Notes under the pieces: generated by a model
The model's database searches: none
Told to the model about the DNA's origin: nothing
What the model saw: the letters and a program-made list of their open reading frames with translations, nothing else
Program-made: the position numbers and the translations under genes
Origin: CAZCTO01 sp964501725
GTDB taxonomy: Bacteria; Bacillota; Clostridia; Saccharofermentanales; Saccharofermentanaceae
Direction: 5' to 3'
Length of the DNA stretch: 64,000 bases
Assembly: GCA_964501725.1 (NCBI GenBank)
Contig: CAZCTO010000001.1
Span: 1 to 64,000, forward strand
Part shown: positions 1 to 8,455 of the stretch, piece by piece
Numbering within the stretch: position 1 is the first letter of the stretch
How the letters are laid out: every line of letters starts with the position of its first letter

Positions 1-25
1 TCGATTGTCCGTTACCAGTTTGCAT
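1..25 (-). CDS. 5' end of a T-box-controlled gene, cut by window edge
   Basis: Only the first eight codons are inside the window, reading M-Q-T-G-N-G-Q-S from the ATG at 25. A GAGG Shine-Dalgarno site lies six bases upstream. Two in-frame ATGs further upstream (37 and 46) have poorer ribosome sites. The gene follows a leader with a leucine specifier codon, so it is probably a leucyl-tRNA synthetase, a leucine biosynthesis gene or a leucine transporter. Eight residues are too few to choose among these. Confidence 0.45.
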
Positions 26-106
26 TTCAAGCCTCATTTTTTTCATTCTTAATTATCATAGCCCATTTGATAAGGTAAATCGCAATGTTTTCTAAATTTT
101 GAGTAC

Positions 107-147
107 AAAAAAAACCTCCCATCTCTTATTACTAGAGACGAAAGGTT
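107..147 (-). terminator. Intrinsic terminator of the T-box leader
   Basis: On the minus strand, AACCTTTCGTCTCT pairs with AGAGATGGGAGGTT around a seven-base loop and is followed by eight T residues. It partly overlaps the sequence needed for the T-box antiterminator, as expected for a transcription-attenuating T-box. Confidence 0.88.
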
Positions 148-385
148 AACTTCCGCGGTACCACTCTGCTTCATCCGGATTTCCGAATGCCCTTATCCGA
201 ATACGAGGACACTTGCCCTGATATTCTGCCACTATAACGGTTGGCATCCGACTCCATCTAATCGAACGGATTGTTCTTTCAATGAGCGCACTCCAAGGCG
301 AGTTCAAACAGTAAATTAGCTCTGCTTCACACCATCCAGCAGCTCTCTGAAGCAATTACACTGTTCTAATAGTCCTCTTCAATGT
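107..385 (-). promoter_or_regulatory. T-box riboswitch, leucine specifier (CUC)
   Basis: The minus strand shows the parts of a T-box leader in order. Stem I carries the conserved AGAGAGCTG region. The specifier loop reads TGAA-CTC-GCC followed by TTGGAG, placing the specifier codon CTC (Leu) at 302-300. The T-box sequence TGGTACCGCGG lies near 153-163, and an intrinsic terminator follows at 107-147. In this family uncharged tRNA pairs with the specifier and with the T-box bulge, stabilising an antiterminator, so the downstream gene is expressed when charged tRNA-Leu is scarce. The T-box class is clear. The specifier reading rests on the usual GAA-NNN-RCC context and is slightly less sure. No protein-coding gene is evident between 26 and 529. 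Confidence 0.92.
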
Positions 386-451
386 GTTTAAATGCTTATG
401 CAGTTTACAAAGTACATGCGAACATATTACGGATATGATGTTCGTTACATA

Positions 452-481
452 AAAATATCACATGTGATTCCGCTTCGTCAA
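452..481 (-). promoter_or_regulatory. Probable promoter of the T-box transcript
   Basis: The minus strand has TTGACG (481-476) and TATTTT (457-452) separated by 18 bases, about 65 bases upstream of the first recognisable T-box leader sequence. It is a reasonable sigma-A type promoter, inferred by eye only. Confidence 0.5.
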
Positions 482-529
482 GCATATTGATATGCAGTCG
501 GTAAAGTAGTTATTGAGTGAAGGTAATGA

Positions 530-1972
530 TTATTCCAGTTCCCCAACCAGTTTTTTGAATAGCCTTCCGCGTTCTTCAAAATGCCTAAAATGATCATAGC
601 TTGTACCGGCAGGAGACAGAATTACAATTTCTCCGGTCCGAGCCAGGGACTTTGCAAGACGAACAGCGTCGTCGTAGCCGTTTGAATGATAAATCGTATA
701 ACTATTTTCTTTGCCCTCGTCAGCAAGCGATTTTTCAATCATTTCAGCATTATCTCCATAAAGGATGATTCTATCACATACTTCAAGAATTGCCTTCCCC
801 AGTCCGGAATAGGAACATTTCTTGTCTGCTCCGCCTGCGATTAAAACGCCATGCTCTTTTCGGTCACGCATCGCATTCATTGCATTAATTGTGCGAGTCG
901 GGCTTGTATCAATGGAGCTGTTGAAATAGCGAACACCATTTAGCGTTCTCACCAGTTCAATTCTATGCTCCACTCCGCCGAAATGATTCGCCACCTCCGC
1001 TATGTGCTTCGGATCAACAAAAGGCACAACTGCGCTTATCGCGGCCAAGTAATTCATTTTATTATGAAAGCCGGGAATTAATATATCATCGGAATTAATA
1101 ATCTCGGTGATATGGCCGTTTCCCAGATAGCATATAATACCGTTTTTGATAAAGGCATGATCCGATAATGACGGGAATTCATTAAGATTATCCGGTTCTT
1201 CATTTGAAAAAAAGATTGTTTTTCCTCGTGCTTCAGTTGCCATTGCTCGCGTTATATCATTATCTCTATTCAGCACAAGCCTCCCGGAATATGTCTGTGT
1301 CATGAAGATGTTTTTCTTGGAACGAATATACTCATCATAGTCCAAATGAACATCCAGGTGATTAGGCGATACATTCGTTACGACGGCAACATCAACACGG
1401 TTGCGCATGCTGATTAATTGAAAAGATGAAAGTTCGAGAACAACCATGTCAGTTTCAGAGACGGTCTCAATCCGATCCAAAAGAGGTGTTCCTATATTAC
1501 CGCCGACATGAACGGTATAACCTGCTTGCTTCAAAATTTCAGATATAAGAGTGGTTGTAGTCGTCTTCCCGTCACTACCCGTTACCGCAAATATTCTTGC
1601 AGGACAGAGTGCCAGAAAGACTTCCATCTCTGAGGTAAGTATTGATCCGTTTTTAACTGCATCAAGTATTTCCGGAACGTCAGGACGAAGTTTAGGAGTT
1701 CTGAATATATAGTCAAAATTACCATTCGGAAGGCTTGAAAGATAGTTAGTTCCGCAAGACCAGTCTATGATAATTCCCTCTGTTTCGAACTCATTTCTCG
1801 TTTTACTCAATACAGGATCATTATGATCAAGTGAATCAAAAGCGGTTATAATGGCACCCAGTGAGTGAATATATCTGATTAGCGGCCGATTTGATATGCC
1901 AACTCCGAGTACGGCTACTTTGGCTCCGGCTATGTTATTTTTAAAGTCAGTCAGTTTCCAATCTGTTATCAT
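530..1972 (-). CDS. murD: UDP-N-acetylmuramoyl-L-alanine--D-glutamate ligase MurD
   Basis: Cytoplasmic peptidoglycan precursor enzyme that adds D-glutamate to UDP-MurNAc-L-Ala using ATP. The 480-residue product has the Mur ligase plan: an N-terminal Rossmann-like domain (GVGIS near 23-27), the ATP loop GSDGKTTTT at 132-140, ELSSFQL at 180-186, NVSPNHLD at 200-207, and HRIE near 336-339 at the start of the C-terminal domain. Length is normal for MurD. Near 351-360 the usual NDSKATN signature reads NSSIDTSPTR; I recall this form from other clostridial MurD proteins. The gene lies 23 bases after the DedA-family gene and is probably cotranscribed with it. No other mur or fts genes are adjacent. 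Confidence 0.93.
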   Translation of the reverse strand: MITDWKLTDFKNNIAGAKVAVLGVGISNRPLIRYIHSLGAIITAFDSLDHNDPVLSKTRNEFETEGIIIDWSCGTNYLSSLPNGNFDYIFRTPKLRPDVPEILDAVKNGSILTSEMEVFLALCPARIFAVTGSDGKTTTTTLISEILKQAGYTVHVGGNIGTPLLDRIETVSETDMVVLELSSFQLISMRNRVDVAVVTNVSPNHLDVHLDYDEYIRSKKNIFMTQTYSGRLVLNRDNDITRAMATEARGKTIFFSNEEPDNLNEFPSLSDHAFIKNGIICYLGNGHITEIINSDDILIPGFHNKMNYLAAISAVVPFVDPKHIAEVANHFGGVEHRIELVRTLNGVRYFNSSIDTSPTRTINAMNAMRDRKEHGVLIAGGADKKCSYSGLGKAILEVCDRIILYGDNAEMIEKSLADEGKENSYTIYHSNGYDDAVRLAKSLARTGEIVILSPAGTSYDHFRHFEERGRLFKKLVGELE

Positions 1973-1995
1973 TTTCTTATCCTTTTCACTCTGTT

Positions 1996-2745
1996 CTATT
2001 TTTGCTTGCTTATTGTATCATTTTTCTCTTTTTTTGTAATTTTTCGATATATTAAGATTCCGACACCACTGACAATTAGTGTAAATACAAGTACTGCTAA
2101 AGCAAATATATAGTTTTTGTCACCAATGGCATCTCCGCCTAATGTTGATGTAATTACGGAAGGAATTCGCGCGAAAAATGCAATGATTATAAATGTAAAT
2201 AACTTCATTGGTGTTAGTCCAACAAAGTAAGTAATGATATCTTTAGGCGTTCCCGGAATAAAGAGAAGAATAAATACTATCATATTGAGTTGCTTGTGAT
2301 TATGCAGGAACTTGAGGCTGTTAATTTTTTCCCGCGAGAAAAAAGCTTCTACTGCACGAATGCCTGCCAATTTAACAAAAAGAAAGACAATGACGCTTCC
2401 GATAACTTGCCCAATCAGGCATAAAAGTGTACCCTCGGTAACTCCGAATGCATATCCTGCAACCATTTCGATGGGTTCTCCGGGAACAATCGCGATAATT
2501 GCCTGAAATACAACCATGCCCACAAAATATAACTTGCCAAGGAATCCTTTTGCTTCAACCCATGTGCGGAATTTCTCCGGCTCGGAGACGAACTTCAGCA
2601 TGGGTTTACCAATATATATAAATGCAATAACACAAAAAGCAATAAAGGCGATTATCAATAATGCACTGATTATTTTCTTGCTTCTGTGTCTTTCAGCCGA
2701 TTTCTTATCAGAATCAAGTTGAATATCTGATCTGTCAGGGCTCAT
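1996..2745 (-). CDS. TVP38/TMEM64 (DedA-like, SNARE-associated) membrane protein
   Basis: Integral membrane protein of 249 residues in the TVP38/TMEM64 family, distantly related to DedA lipid scramblases/transporters. A Lys/Arg-rich N-terminus (about 14-25) precedes the first membrane segment at about 27-47. Further hydrophobic segments follow, including two re-entrant-type family motifs: VPGEPIEMVAGYAFG near 88-102 and FIPGTPKDIITYFVG near 162-176. The C-terminus is charged and cytoplasmic-looking. The start has a GAGG site nine bases upstream. It heads a two-gene unit with murD, so a role in envelope lipid handling is possible, but the substrate is unknown. Confidence 0.85.
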   Translation of the reverse strand: MSPDRSDIQLDSDKKSAERHRSKKIISALLIIAFIAFCVIAFIYIGKPMLKFVSEPEKFRTWVEAKGFLGKLYFVGMVVFQAIIAIVPGEPIEMVAGYAFGVTEGTLLCLIGQVIGSVIVFLFVKLAGIRAVEAFFSREKINSLKFLHNHKQLNMIVFILLFIPGTPKDIITYFVGLTPMKLFTFIIIAFFARIPSVITSTLGGDAIGDKNYIFALAVLVFTLIVSGVGILIYRKITKKEKNDTISKQK

Positions 2746-2799
2746 GAAATTTTACCTCGTTTTAATAAATGAATTCATTTGAATTTGGCTCATACAGTC

Positions 2800-2828
2800 T
2801 TGCATATTTTCTGTTCTTAATGTAACAT
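2800..2828 (+). promoter_or_regulatory. Probable promoter of tRNA-Leu
   Basis: TTGCAT (2800-2805) and TAACAT (2823-2828) are separated by 17 bases and end 11 bases before the tRNA 5' end, which fits transcription starting close to the mature tRNA. The hexamers are imperfect. Confidence 0.5.
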
Positions 2829-2839
2829 AACATACGTTC

Positions 2840-2926
2840 GCGGGAATGGCGGAATTGGCAGACGCGCTAGCTTCAGGTGCTAGTGATCGCAAGGTCGTGC
2901 AGGTTCAAGTCCTGTTTCCCGCACCA
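2840..2926 (+). tRNA. tRNA-Leu (anticodon CAG)
   Basis: The 87-base gene folds as a class II tRNA. The acceptor GCGGGAA pairs with TTCCCGC, discriminator A and CCA are encoded, and the T-arm contains GGTTCAAGTCC. The anticodon arm CTAGC-TTCAGGT-GCTAG gives anticodon CAG, reading the codon CUG. A long variable arm (TGATCGC...GGTCGTG region) is typical of tRNA-Leu. Confidence 0.96.
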
Positions 2927-2927
2927 G

Positions 2928-2955
2928 AAAGCTCGGGAAACCGAGCTTTTTCTAT
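2928..2955 (+). terminator. Terminator/attenuator after tRNA-Leu
   Basis: AAGCTCGG-GAAA-CCGAGCTT forms an eight-base-pair stem with a GAAA loop, followed by a T tract. It sits between the tRNA and the radical SAM gene, which starts at 2977. The downstream gene may therefore depend on read-through or on a promoter inside this short gap. Confidence 0.85.
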
Positions 2956-2976
2956 TATAATATTATTGAGGCGCTT

Positions 2977-4077
2977 ATGGATAATATTCATCTCTCAAAG
3001 TATTTGAATAAAGGAATCAAAAGAATCATCTCTGATGTTATGCTTCATTCTGCAGGAAATTCAAATGAACTGGCCTTCATTTCATACTTTCATAAAGCTT
3101 CCGGCAAAGCAGTCAAGCGAAGGGAAGAATATGAAAGTAAAGGAGTTCACATTCCGGCTTTTCTGATATCCAGCATTGCCGAACAGTGCAATCTGAAATG
3201 CGCCGGCTGTTATGCCCGTGAAAACGCTCAGTGCAAAGATGTTTCATCAGGGCGTCAACTCTCCGCCGAAGTCTGGACTGATATTTTCAAACAGGCTTCG
3301 GATGTTGGAATATCATTTCATTTACTTGCGGGCGGTGAACCATTGCTTCGCAAGGACGTCATTGTCTCCGCTTCAAAATTTAAGGACACGGTTTTTCCGG
3401 TTTTTACGAACGGAACATTATTGAATGACGAATACATTGATTTATTTGATCAGAACCGCAATTTGAAGATGTTTTTCAGTCTTGAGGGCGGGAAAGAATT
3501 GACTGATTCCCGAAGAGGACAAGGAACATTTGATACCGTTATGCATTCTATGCAACAACTTCATTCACGAAACATACCCTTCGGAGCATCCATTACGGTG
3601 ACAACGCAGAATCTGTCATTGGTAACCGGCGATATCTATATTGATATGTTGGAAAAACACGGATGCCGCTTCGTCATTTTTGTCGAATATGTTCCGGTTA
3701 CGGAATCTACGGAAAGCATGTCACTTACTGATTCTGACCGAATTATGCTTGAACATGAAGAGCAAAGATTGCAGGAGAAATTTCGCAAAGTACTGTTTCT
3801 TTCATTCCCCGGAGACGAGAAATATTTCGGCGGATGCCTTGCTGCCGGAAGAGGTTTCTTCCACATAAATCCTTACGGTGATGCTGAAGCTTGTCCATTT
3901 TCACCTTTTTCGGATCGATCCCTGATTGAATACTCGCTTATAGATGCAATCCAATCTCCTTTTTTCAAGAGGCTCGCGGAGAAAAAATTGGTCGGCGGCG
4001 AGCATACGGGTGGTTGTGCTTTGTTCAGCAATAAGGATTCCGTTGCCGGAATCCTTTCAGAAATTTCTGAGCGTTAG
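2977..4077 (+). CDS. Radical SAM protein, function unknown
   Basis: The 366-residue protein carries the radical SAM signature CNLKCAGCY (about 71-79; Cys-x3-Cys-x2-Cys), which binds the [4Fe-4S] cluster that cleaves S-adenosylmethionine. LAGGEPLL near 110-117 is the SAM-binding GGE motif. The C-terminal part has scattered cysteines (FGGC, EACPF, GGCALF) as in short SPASM-like extensions that hold an auxiliary cluster. About 60 residues precede the signature. No substrate peptide or maturation partner is visible nearby: the neighbours are tRNA-Leu upstream and convergent ddh downstream. The family is large and the substrate cannot be guessed from sequence. Confidence 0.85.
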   Translation: MDNIHLSKYLNKGIKRIISDVMLHSAGNSNELAFISYFHKASGKAVKRREEYESKGVHIPAFLISSIAEQCNLKCAGCYARENAQCKDVSSGRQLSAEVWTDIFKQASDVGISFHLLAGGEPLLRKDVIVSASKFKDTVFPVFTNGTLLNDEYIDLFDQNRNLKMFFSLEGGKELTDSRRGQGTFDTVMHSMQQLHSRNIPFGASITVTTQNLSLVTGDIYIDMLEKHGCRFVIFVEYVPVTESTESMSLTDSDRIMLEHEEQRLQEKFRKVLFLSFPGDEKYFGGCLAAGRGFFHINPYGDAEACPFSPFSDRSLIEYSLIDAIQSPFFKRLAEKKLVGGEHTGGCALFSNKDSVAGILSEISER

Positions 4078-4091
4078 TTTCTTGATTGAGA

Positions 4092-5078
4092 TTAGAGCAG
4101 ATCTTTAATTGCCTCTTCTCTTGTCTTAGCGGAGAGATATACCGGAGGGATATCAAAAGGAGTCAGGCAGCCTTTTCTTCCCTCTTTTGCTAATCTAAAG
4201 GCGGCGCGAGCATATGCAGCCAAAACTCCCGCGGTAAACTCAGGATTTGAATCAAGTTTCAGACTATATTCGATCAGATGTCTGTTTTCTTTATTTACGC
4301 CCGTCAACCCGGAACGAATTACAAGCCCCCCGTGGGGCATTTTTGAATGATCCCTGTCAAGTTCTTCTTGAGAAATGAAATGAACCGTGGTGTTATAGTC
4401 GGAAAAATAATTAGGCATTGATATGATTTCTTTTTCTATTCTTGCCGTATCCGCACCGTCGGCTGCAACAACAAAACATTCGCGAGTGTGTTTATCTCTT
4501 GTCTCAAAGGATGGATAATCGAAAGATCGGACCGCAGATAATGCAGTATCAACCGGAATCGTGTACTGTTTTGCATCCAAAACTCCATCAATGCGTCTGA
4601 TTGCATCAGAATGTCCTTGACTGATACCTTTTCCCCAAAAGGTGTATGTTTCACCTTCCGGCAGGATTGCGGATGAATAAAGTCTGTTAAGTGAAAACAT
4701 TCCGGGATCCCATCCGACCGATATTACGGCCACTTTGCCTGCTTCGGAAGCAGAAGAGTCGACTGACCTCAGATGATCCGGAATATTTGCATGTGTATCA
4801 AAACTATCGACAACATTGAAATGCTTTGCGAGGAGCGGGGTTTGTACGGGAAGATCCCTTGCACTGCCGCCACAGAGAATCATTACATCAATTTCATCGC
4901 ACATTTTTTCGACAGCATCAGCGCGATATACTTGAACTCCTTTTGTGTCAGGATGTATTTGATCCGGAGATCGTCTGGTAAAAATTGCCTTCAACTCCAT
5001 ATCTTTATTCAGAGAAATTGCATTTTCAACACCACGGCCTAAATTCCCGTATCCATATATACCAATTCGAATACTCAT
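4092..5078 (-). CDS. ddh: meso-Diaminopimelate D-dehydrogenase
   Basis: Catalyses one-step NADPH-dependent conversion of tetrahydrodipicolinate to meso-diaminopimelate, the shortcut version of lysine and cell-wall precursor synthesis. The 328-residue product opens with the dinucleotide-binding motif GYGNLGRG. It also has DSFDTH, VGWDPGMFSLNR and WGKGISQGHSDAIRRIDGV, all hallmark Ddh segments around the substrate and NADPH sites. I chose the ATG at 5078 (MSIRIGIYGYG) over an upstream TTG at 5087 because it matches the usual family start. Aspartokinase at 34201 belongs to the same pathway. The gene stands alone, convergent with the radical SAM gene. Confidence 0.93.
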   Translation of the reverse strand: MSIRIGIYGYGNLGRGVENAISLNKDMELKAIFTRRSPDQIHPDTKGVQVYRADAVEKMCDEIDVMILCGGSARDLPVQTPLLAKHFNVVDSFDTHANIPDHLRSVDSSASEAGKVAVISVGWDPGMFSLNRLYSSAILPEGETYTFWGKGISQGHSDAIRRIDGVLDAKQYTIPVDTALSAVRSFDYPSFETRDKHTRECFVVAADGADTARIEKEIISMPNYFSDYNTTVHFISQEELDRDHSKMPHGGLVIRSGLTGVNKENRHLIEYSLKLDSNPEFTAGVLAAYARAAFRLAKEGRKGCLTPFDIPPVYLSAKTREEAIKDLL

Positions 5079-5157
5079 AAATAACAAATGCCCCCATCCT
5101 TATTTGCAAAGAATAGTGCAATTATATCATCACAATTTACCCAAATCAAAGAGGAAG

Positions 5158-5186
5158 TTGATGTCTAATTAGATTATAATTCTAAT
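5158..5186 (+). promoter_or_regulatory. Possible promoter of the nuclease-helicase gene
   Basis: TTGATG (5158-5163) and TCTAAT (5181-5186) are spaced by 17 bases, 35 bases before the start codon. The spacer contains the perfect palindrome TCTAATTAGA. The -10 match is weak. Confidence 0.35.
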
Positions 5187-5220
5187 ATTGGAACGATGAT
5201 GGGTTTTTAAGGATAATCAT

Positions 5221-7695
5221 ATGCCGAATAAAAACAAGATACATGAAATATCAGTTAGAAGACTTGTTGAAATGCTCTTCCTTTCCGGTGATTTGTCTTC
5301 CGTCACCTTCTCTTCCGTATCAGGACTTGAAGGAACGCGGCTTCATCAGAAAGTTTTTTCTGATTTAAAGAAGAATTATTCTGATTTGATCATTGAAACT
5401 GAATTTCCGTTAAACTGCGATTTTCAATCGGACCGGTTTTTGCTAAAAGTTAAAGGGCGGGCAGATTGTATTGTTATGGCTTCTGATGAAGGATCCGGTG
5501 ATTACGGAGACACAATTATTGAAGTCAAATCGCATAATCAACAGGATGCGGACTTTGAGCAGCTTTTCCGGCCGGTTCATCGTGCTCAGTTGATGATGTA
5601 TGCACACATGTATTTGATGATTAATCCGCATAAATCAAGTGTCAATATTTCGATTCGCTACGTATCTGTTCAAACATTACACTATTCGGAAAAGATTGAA
5701 ATTATTTCAAGGGATGTTGCCAGAGCATTTTTTGACGAAGCATGTTTTAAGTATCTCGCGATCGCAAAATCGCTCGAAGATTATCGGGATATGCGCAATG
5801 ATTCAATCAGCAAAATGAATTTCCCGTACGACAATCTTCGGGAAGGCCAGAAGGAATTAATGGAAAGAGTTGTTTCGGCAGTAAGATCCAAGCAGATCCT
5901 TTTTGCTGAAGCACCTACGGGTATAGGTAAAACGATCGGCGTTCTCTTCCCTTCTCTTAAGTGTCTTGTGCGTGGTTTCGGGGACAAAATATTCTACTTG
6001 ACTGCGAAAACATCCACAAGAAATATCGCGCGGAAAGCACTTTCTGATATGAGATCAACAGGGCTGTATTTGCGTTCCATATTGCTTTCTTCCAAAGAAA
6101 CGCTTTGTCCTTGTAAAGAAATCTACTGTGAACCAAAGATATGTAAATATGCAATCGGTTACTATGACAGACTCAAGACATCAATTGAGGAATTATTCGG
6201 TGTCGAGGACATTACCCCTGAGATTATTACTCTTTCCGCACTAAGGAATACATTATGTCCTCATGAACTTTCGTTGGATATCTCTTTATATTGCGACGTC
6301 ATTATTGGAGACTATAATCATGCTTTTCATCCGAGAGTAAAGTTAGAGCGATTTTTTGCCGAGCCTGATCAACCGCATATCATACTCGTCGATGAATCTC
6401 ATAACATGGTCGATCGATCAAGAGATATGTTCTCATCACAGCTCAACTACAATAAATTTAAAGAATTTAAGGCATCCGCCAGAGGTATGAGTCGGGTCGT
6501 TGACGGTCATGCAGAAGATATCGAGAATTATTTTTCGATTCTAAGAAATTCAATTATTGCTGATGCAACGGCAATTGATTCTGTAGAATCAACCATTAAC
6601 TCGACGGATGTGATGAAAGCTGAAAACTTCAGAGCGGCTCGTACGGCACCTAAAACCCTTTATGGCATGCTGTGGAGGCTTTGTTTTCATTTATCGGACA
6701 TGTTGGATTCAATACCGGTAGGACCCATCAGAAAATCCATTCTCGATTTCTTTTTCGAAGCTCGATTTTTCCTTACTGTGCTTGAGTTGTTTTTTGACAC
6801 CACCTACGTATTTGCATGTCGCGTTTCCGAAAAAACATCTTCCGTCACATCCGAGAACGTGGACTTGACGTTATTCCTGTCCTGTCTGGATGCATCCGGA
6901 AAAATTCATGATCAAATATCGGACAAACATTCTTGTGTGTTCTTTTCTGCAACATTATCACCCATTGAGTATTACCGTACCATGCTCCTGGGTGAGGATT
7001 GCTCGTTATCAGAGACACTTCATATTGAAAGTCCGTTTGCTCCTGAAAACCTGAAAGTAGTCATCACATCGCAGATCAGAACCGTTTTCCGCGAACGATC
7101 GTTTACATCGTCAGAAATAGCTAATGTGATTGTTTCATCCATTTCATCACGGAAAGGAAATTACATTGCTTTTTTCCCTTCTTTTAAGTATATGAATATG
7201 ATCTCAAATATTGTTGTCAGAGATTTGGGCGAAAATAGAAATGTAAAAATCATCGTTCAAAACAACGAGATGACTTTGACCGAAAAAGCGGAATTCCTGA
7301 ACCATTTTGAATCGTTCGGAGAAAAGACACTTCTCGCATTCGCCGTTCTCGGAGGCCATTTCGGAGAAGGAATCGATCTGGTTGGTGAAAAGCTGAATGG
7401 CGTCTTTATCATTGGTGTCGGGATACCACAGATCTCACCGGAACGGGAAATATTAAGACAATACTTTCAAGAGAAATTTGGAGACGGATATGCCTATGCT
7501 TATCGTTATCCGGGTTGGGAGAAAGTTTTTCAGGCATCCGGGCGCGTTATTCGGGATGAGAACGATAAGGGATTTGTTGTTTTGATGGATCACCGTTATG
7601 ATCTTACTGAATATAAAATACTTTTCCCGGATCATTGGGTGGCAAATTATGCTGAAAGCACAAGCAGTATTCCGGCTATGATTTTGGATGAATAA
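5221..7695 (+). CDS. Nuclease-helicase: Cas4/AddB-like PD-(D/E)XK domain plus XPD/DinG-type Fe-S helicase
   Basis: The 824-residue protein has two modules. Residues about 1-190 look like a PD-(D/E)XK nuclease of the Cas4/RecB type: GRADCIV near 79-85, the E-V-K catalytic pair at 101-103 and QLMMYAHMYL near 123-132. From about 200 follows a superfamily 2 helicase: Walker A APTGIGKT at 231-238, a cysteine cluster between motifs Ia and II (CPCKEIYC ... CKY ... LCPHE) expected to bind a [4Fe-4S] cluster, DEAH-like VDESHN, FFSATLSP, and C-terminal motifs ending in GRVIRDENDKG. The XPD/DinG family unwinds DNA 5'-3' in repair. An AAGGA site precedes the ATG. It abuts recO convergently, with one base between the stops. 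Confidence 0.88.
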   Translation: MPNKNKIHEISVRRLVEMLFLSGDLSSVTFSSVSGLEGTRLHQKVFSDLKKNYSDLIIETEFPLNCDFQSDRFLLKVKGRADCIVMASDEGSGDYGDTIIEVKSHNQQDADFEQLFRPVHRAQLMMYAHMYLMINPHKSSVNISIRYVSVQTLHYSEKIEIISRDVARAFFDEACFKYLAIAKSLEDYRDMRNDSISKMNFPYDNLREGQKELMERVVSAVRSKQILFAEAPTGIGKTIGVLFPSLKCLVRGFGDKIFYLTAKTSTRNIARKALSDMRSTGLYLRSILLSSKETLCPCKEIYCEPKICKYAIGYYDRLKTSIEELFGVEDITPEIITLSALRNTLCPHELSLDISLYCDVIIGDYNHAFHPRVKLERFFAEPDQPHIILVDESHNMVDRSRDMFSSQLNYNKFKEFKASARGMSRVVDGHAEDIENYFSILRNSIIADATAIDSVESTINSTDVMKAENFRAARTAPKTLYGMLWRLCFHLSDMLDSIPVGPIRKSILDFFFEARFFLTVLELFFDTTYVFACRVSEKTSSVTSENVDLTLFLSCLDASGKIHDQISDKHSCVFFSATLSPIEYYRTMLLGEDCSLSETLHIESPFAPENLKVVITSQIRTVFRERSFTSSEIANVIVSSISSRKGNYIAFFPSFKYMNMISNIVVRDLGENRNVKIIVQNNEMTLTEKAEFLNHFESFGEKTLLAFAVLGGHFGEGIDLVGEKLNGVFIIGVGIPQISPEREILRQYFQEKFGDGYAYAYRYPGWEKVFQASGRVIRDENDKGFVVLMDHRYDLTEYKILFPDHWVANYAESTSSIPAMILDE

Positions 7696-7696
7696 A

Positions 7697-8455
7697 TCAC
7701 TCCCATTTTGGAGGAGATAGCAGCATGTCCATTTTGCAATATTTTTTGTCCAATCGTTCGCACATATATTTTCTGGAAAGAGTACTTACTTCACTGATTA
7801 CTTCATCCGTAGCATTGAAGGCAAATATTTTTTTCAGATCAGAAGATTGAATATGTTTTAGAGCAAGAAGACAACCGGTCGATATCATCTGACAGTCGCC
7901 GGCTTCTGCCAGACATGCAGAGCGTGTGCAATAAATTCTGCATTTTGAAAAAGAAAATATGTGCCCGGAATCCGCAGAAGTAATGCCGCATTTGCAGTTG
8001 CTCAAATCAGCGGCATAGCCCAATATATCCATCATTTTCCATTCGTATGCGCAAATAACCAGCGAAATTGATTTTGTTCCTTCGGAAAGAAAATACATTG
8101 CGTGAACCAACAACGGATAAATCAAACGGGTCATTTCTGCATCTATGGATGCGTCCGATGCGATTTCGATCAAGTGAGACGCCGCCGTTAATTTCTCAAT
8201 ATCCTCATATATGCCTCTAAACGGCTCTACAAGCTCTGATTCGCGAAGATACATAAAATCCCTGGAAGTTGATATGCAGAAGTCTGAGAGCGCGCCAGGC
8301 TGTGAAGAAGGCCCATGCCTGCTTGTTGGCTTCCCTGCTCCCGGTGCGCATGCGTGAATCAGACCATGTGAAGCGGTCAGTATCCGAAGAAGCCGGTCGT
8401 TCTCCTTGTGCGGCTTTGATGAAAGCACAATTCCTCTGACTGAAAGTGCTGACAC
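7697..8455 (-). CDS. recO: DNA repair protein RecO
   Basis: RecO anneals single-stranded DNA and, with RecR, loads RecA on SSB-coated gaps. The 252-residue product has the N-terminal OB-fold beginning SVRGIVLSSKPHKENDRLL. Its helical core is followed by a cysteine-rich zinc-binding segment (CKCG ... CRIYCTRSAC) at about 150-180, typical of Gram-positive RecO. The start is GTG at 8455, overlapping the last base of the YbeY-Era stop codon (TAGTG) with GGGTGA upstream, so the two are translationally coupled. The era-recO order is standard in Bacillota. Confidence 0.93.
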   Translation of the reverse strand: MSALSVRGIVLSSKPHKENDRLLRILTASHGLIHACAPGAGKPTSRHGPSSQPGALSDFCISTSRDFMYLRESELVEPFRGIYEDIEKLTAASHLIEIASDASIDAEMTRLIYPLLVHAMYFLSEGTKSISLVICAYEWKMMDILGYAADLSNCKCGITSADSGHIFSFSKCRIYCTRSACLAEAGDCQMISTGCLLALKHIQSSDLKKIFAFNATDEVISEVSTLSRKYMCERLDKKYCKMDMLLSPPKWE

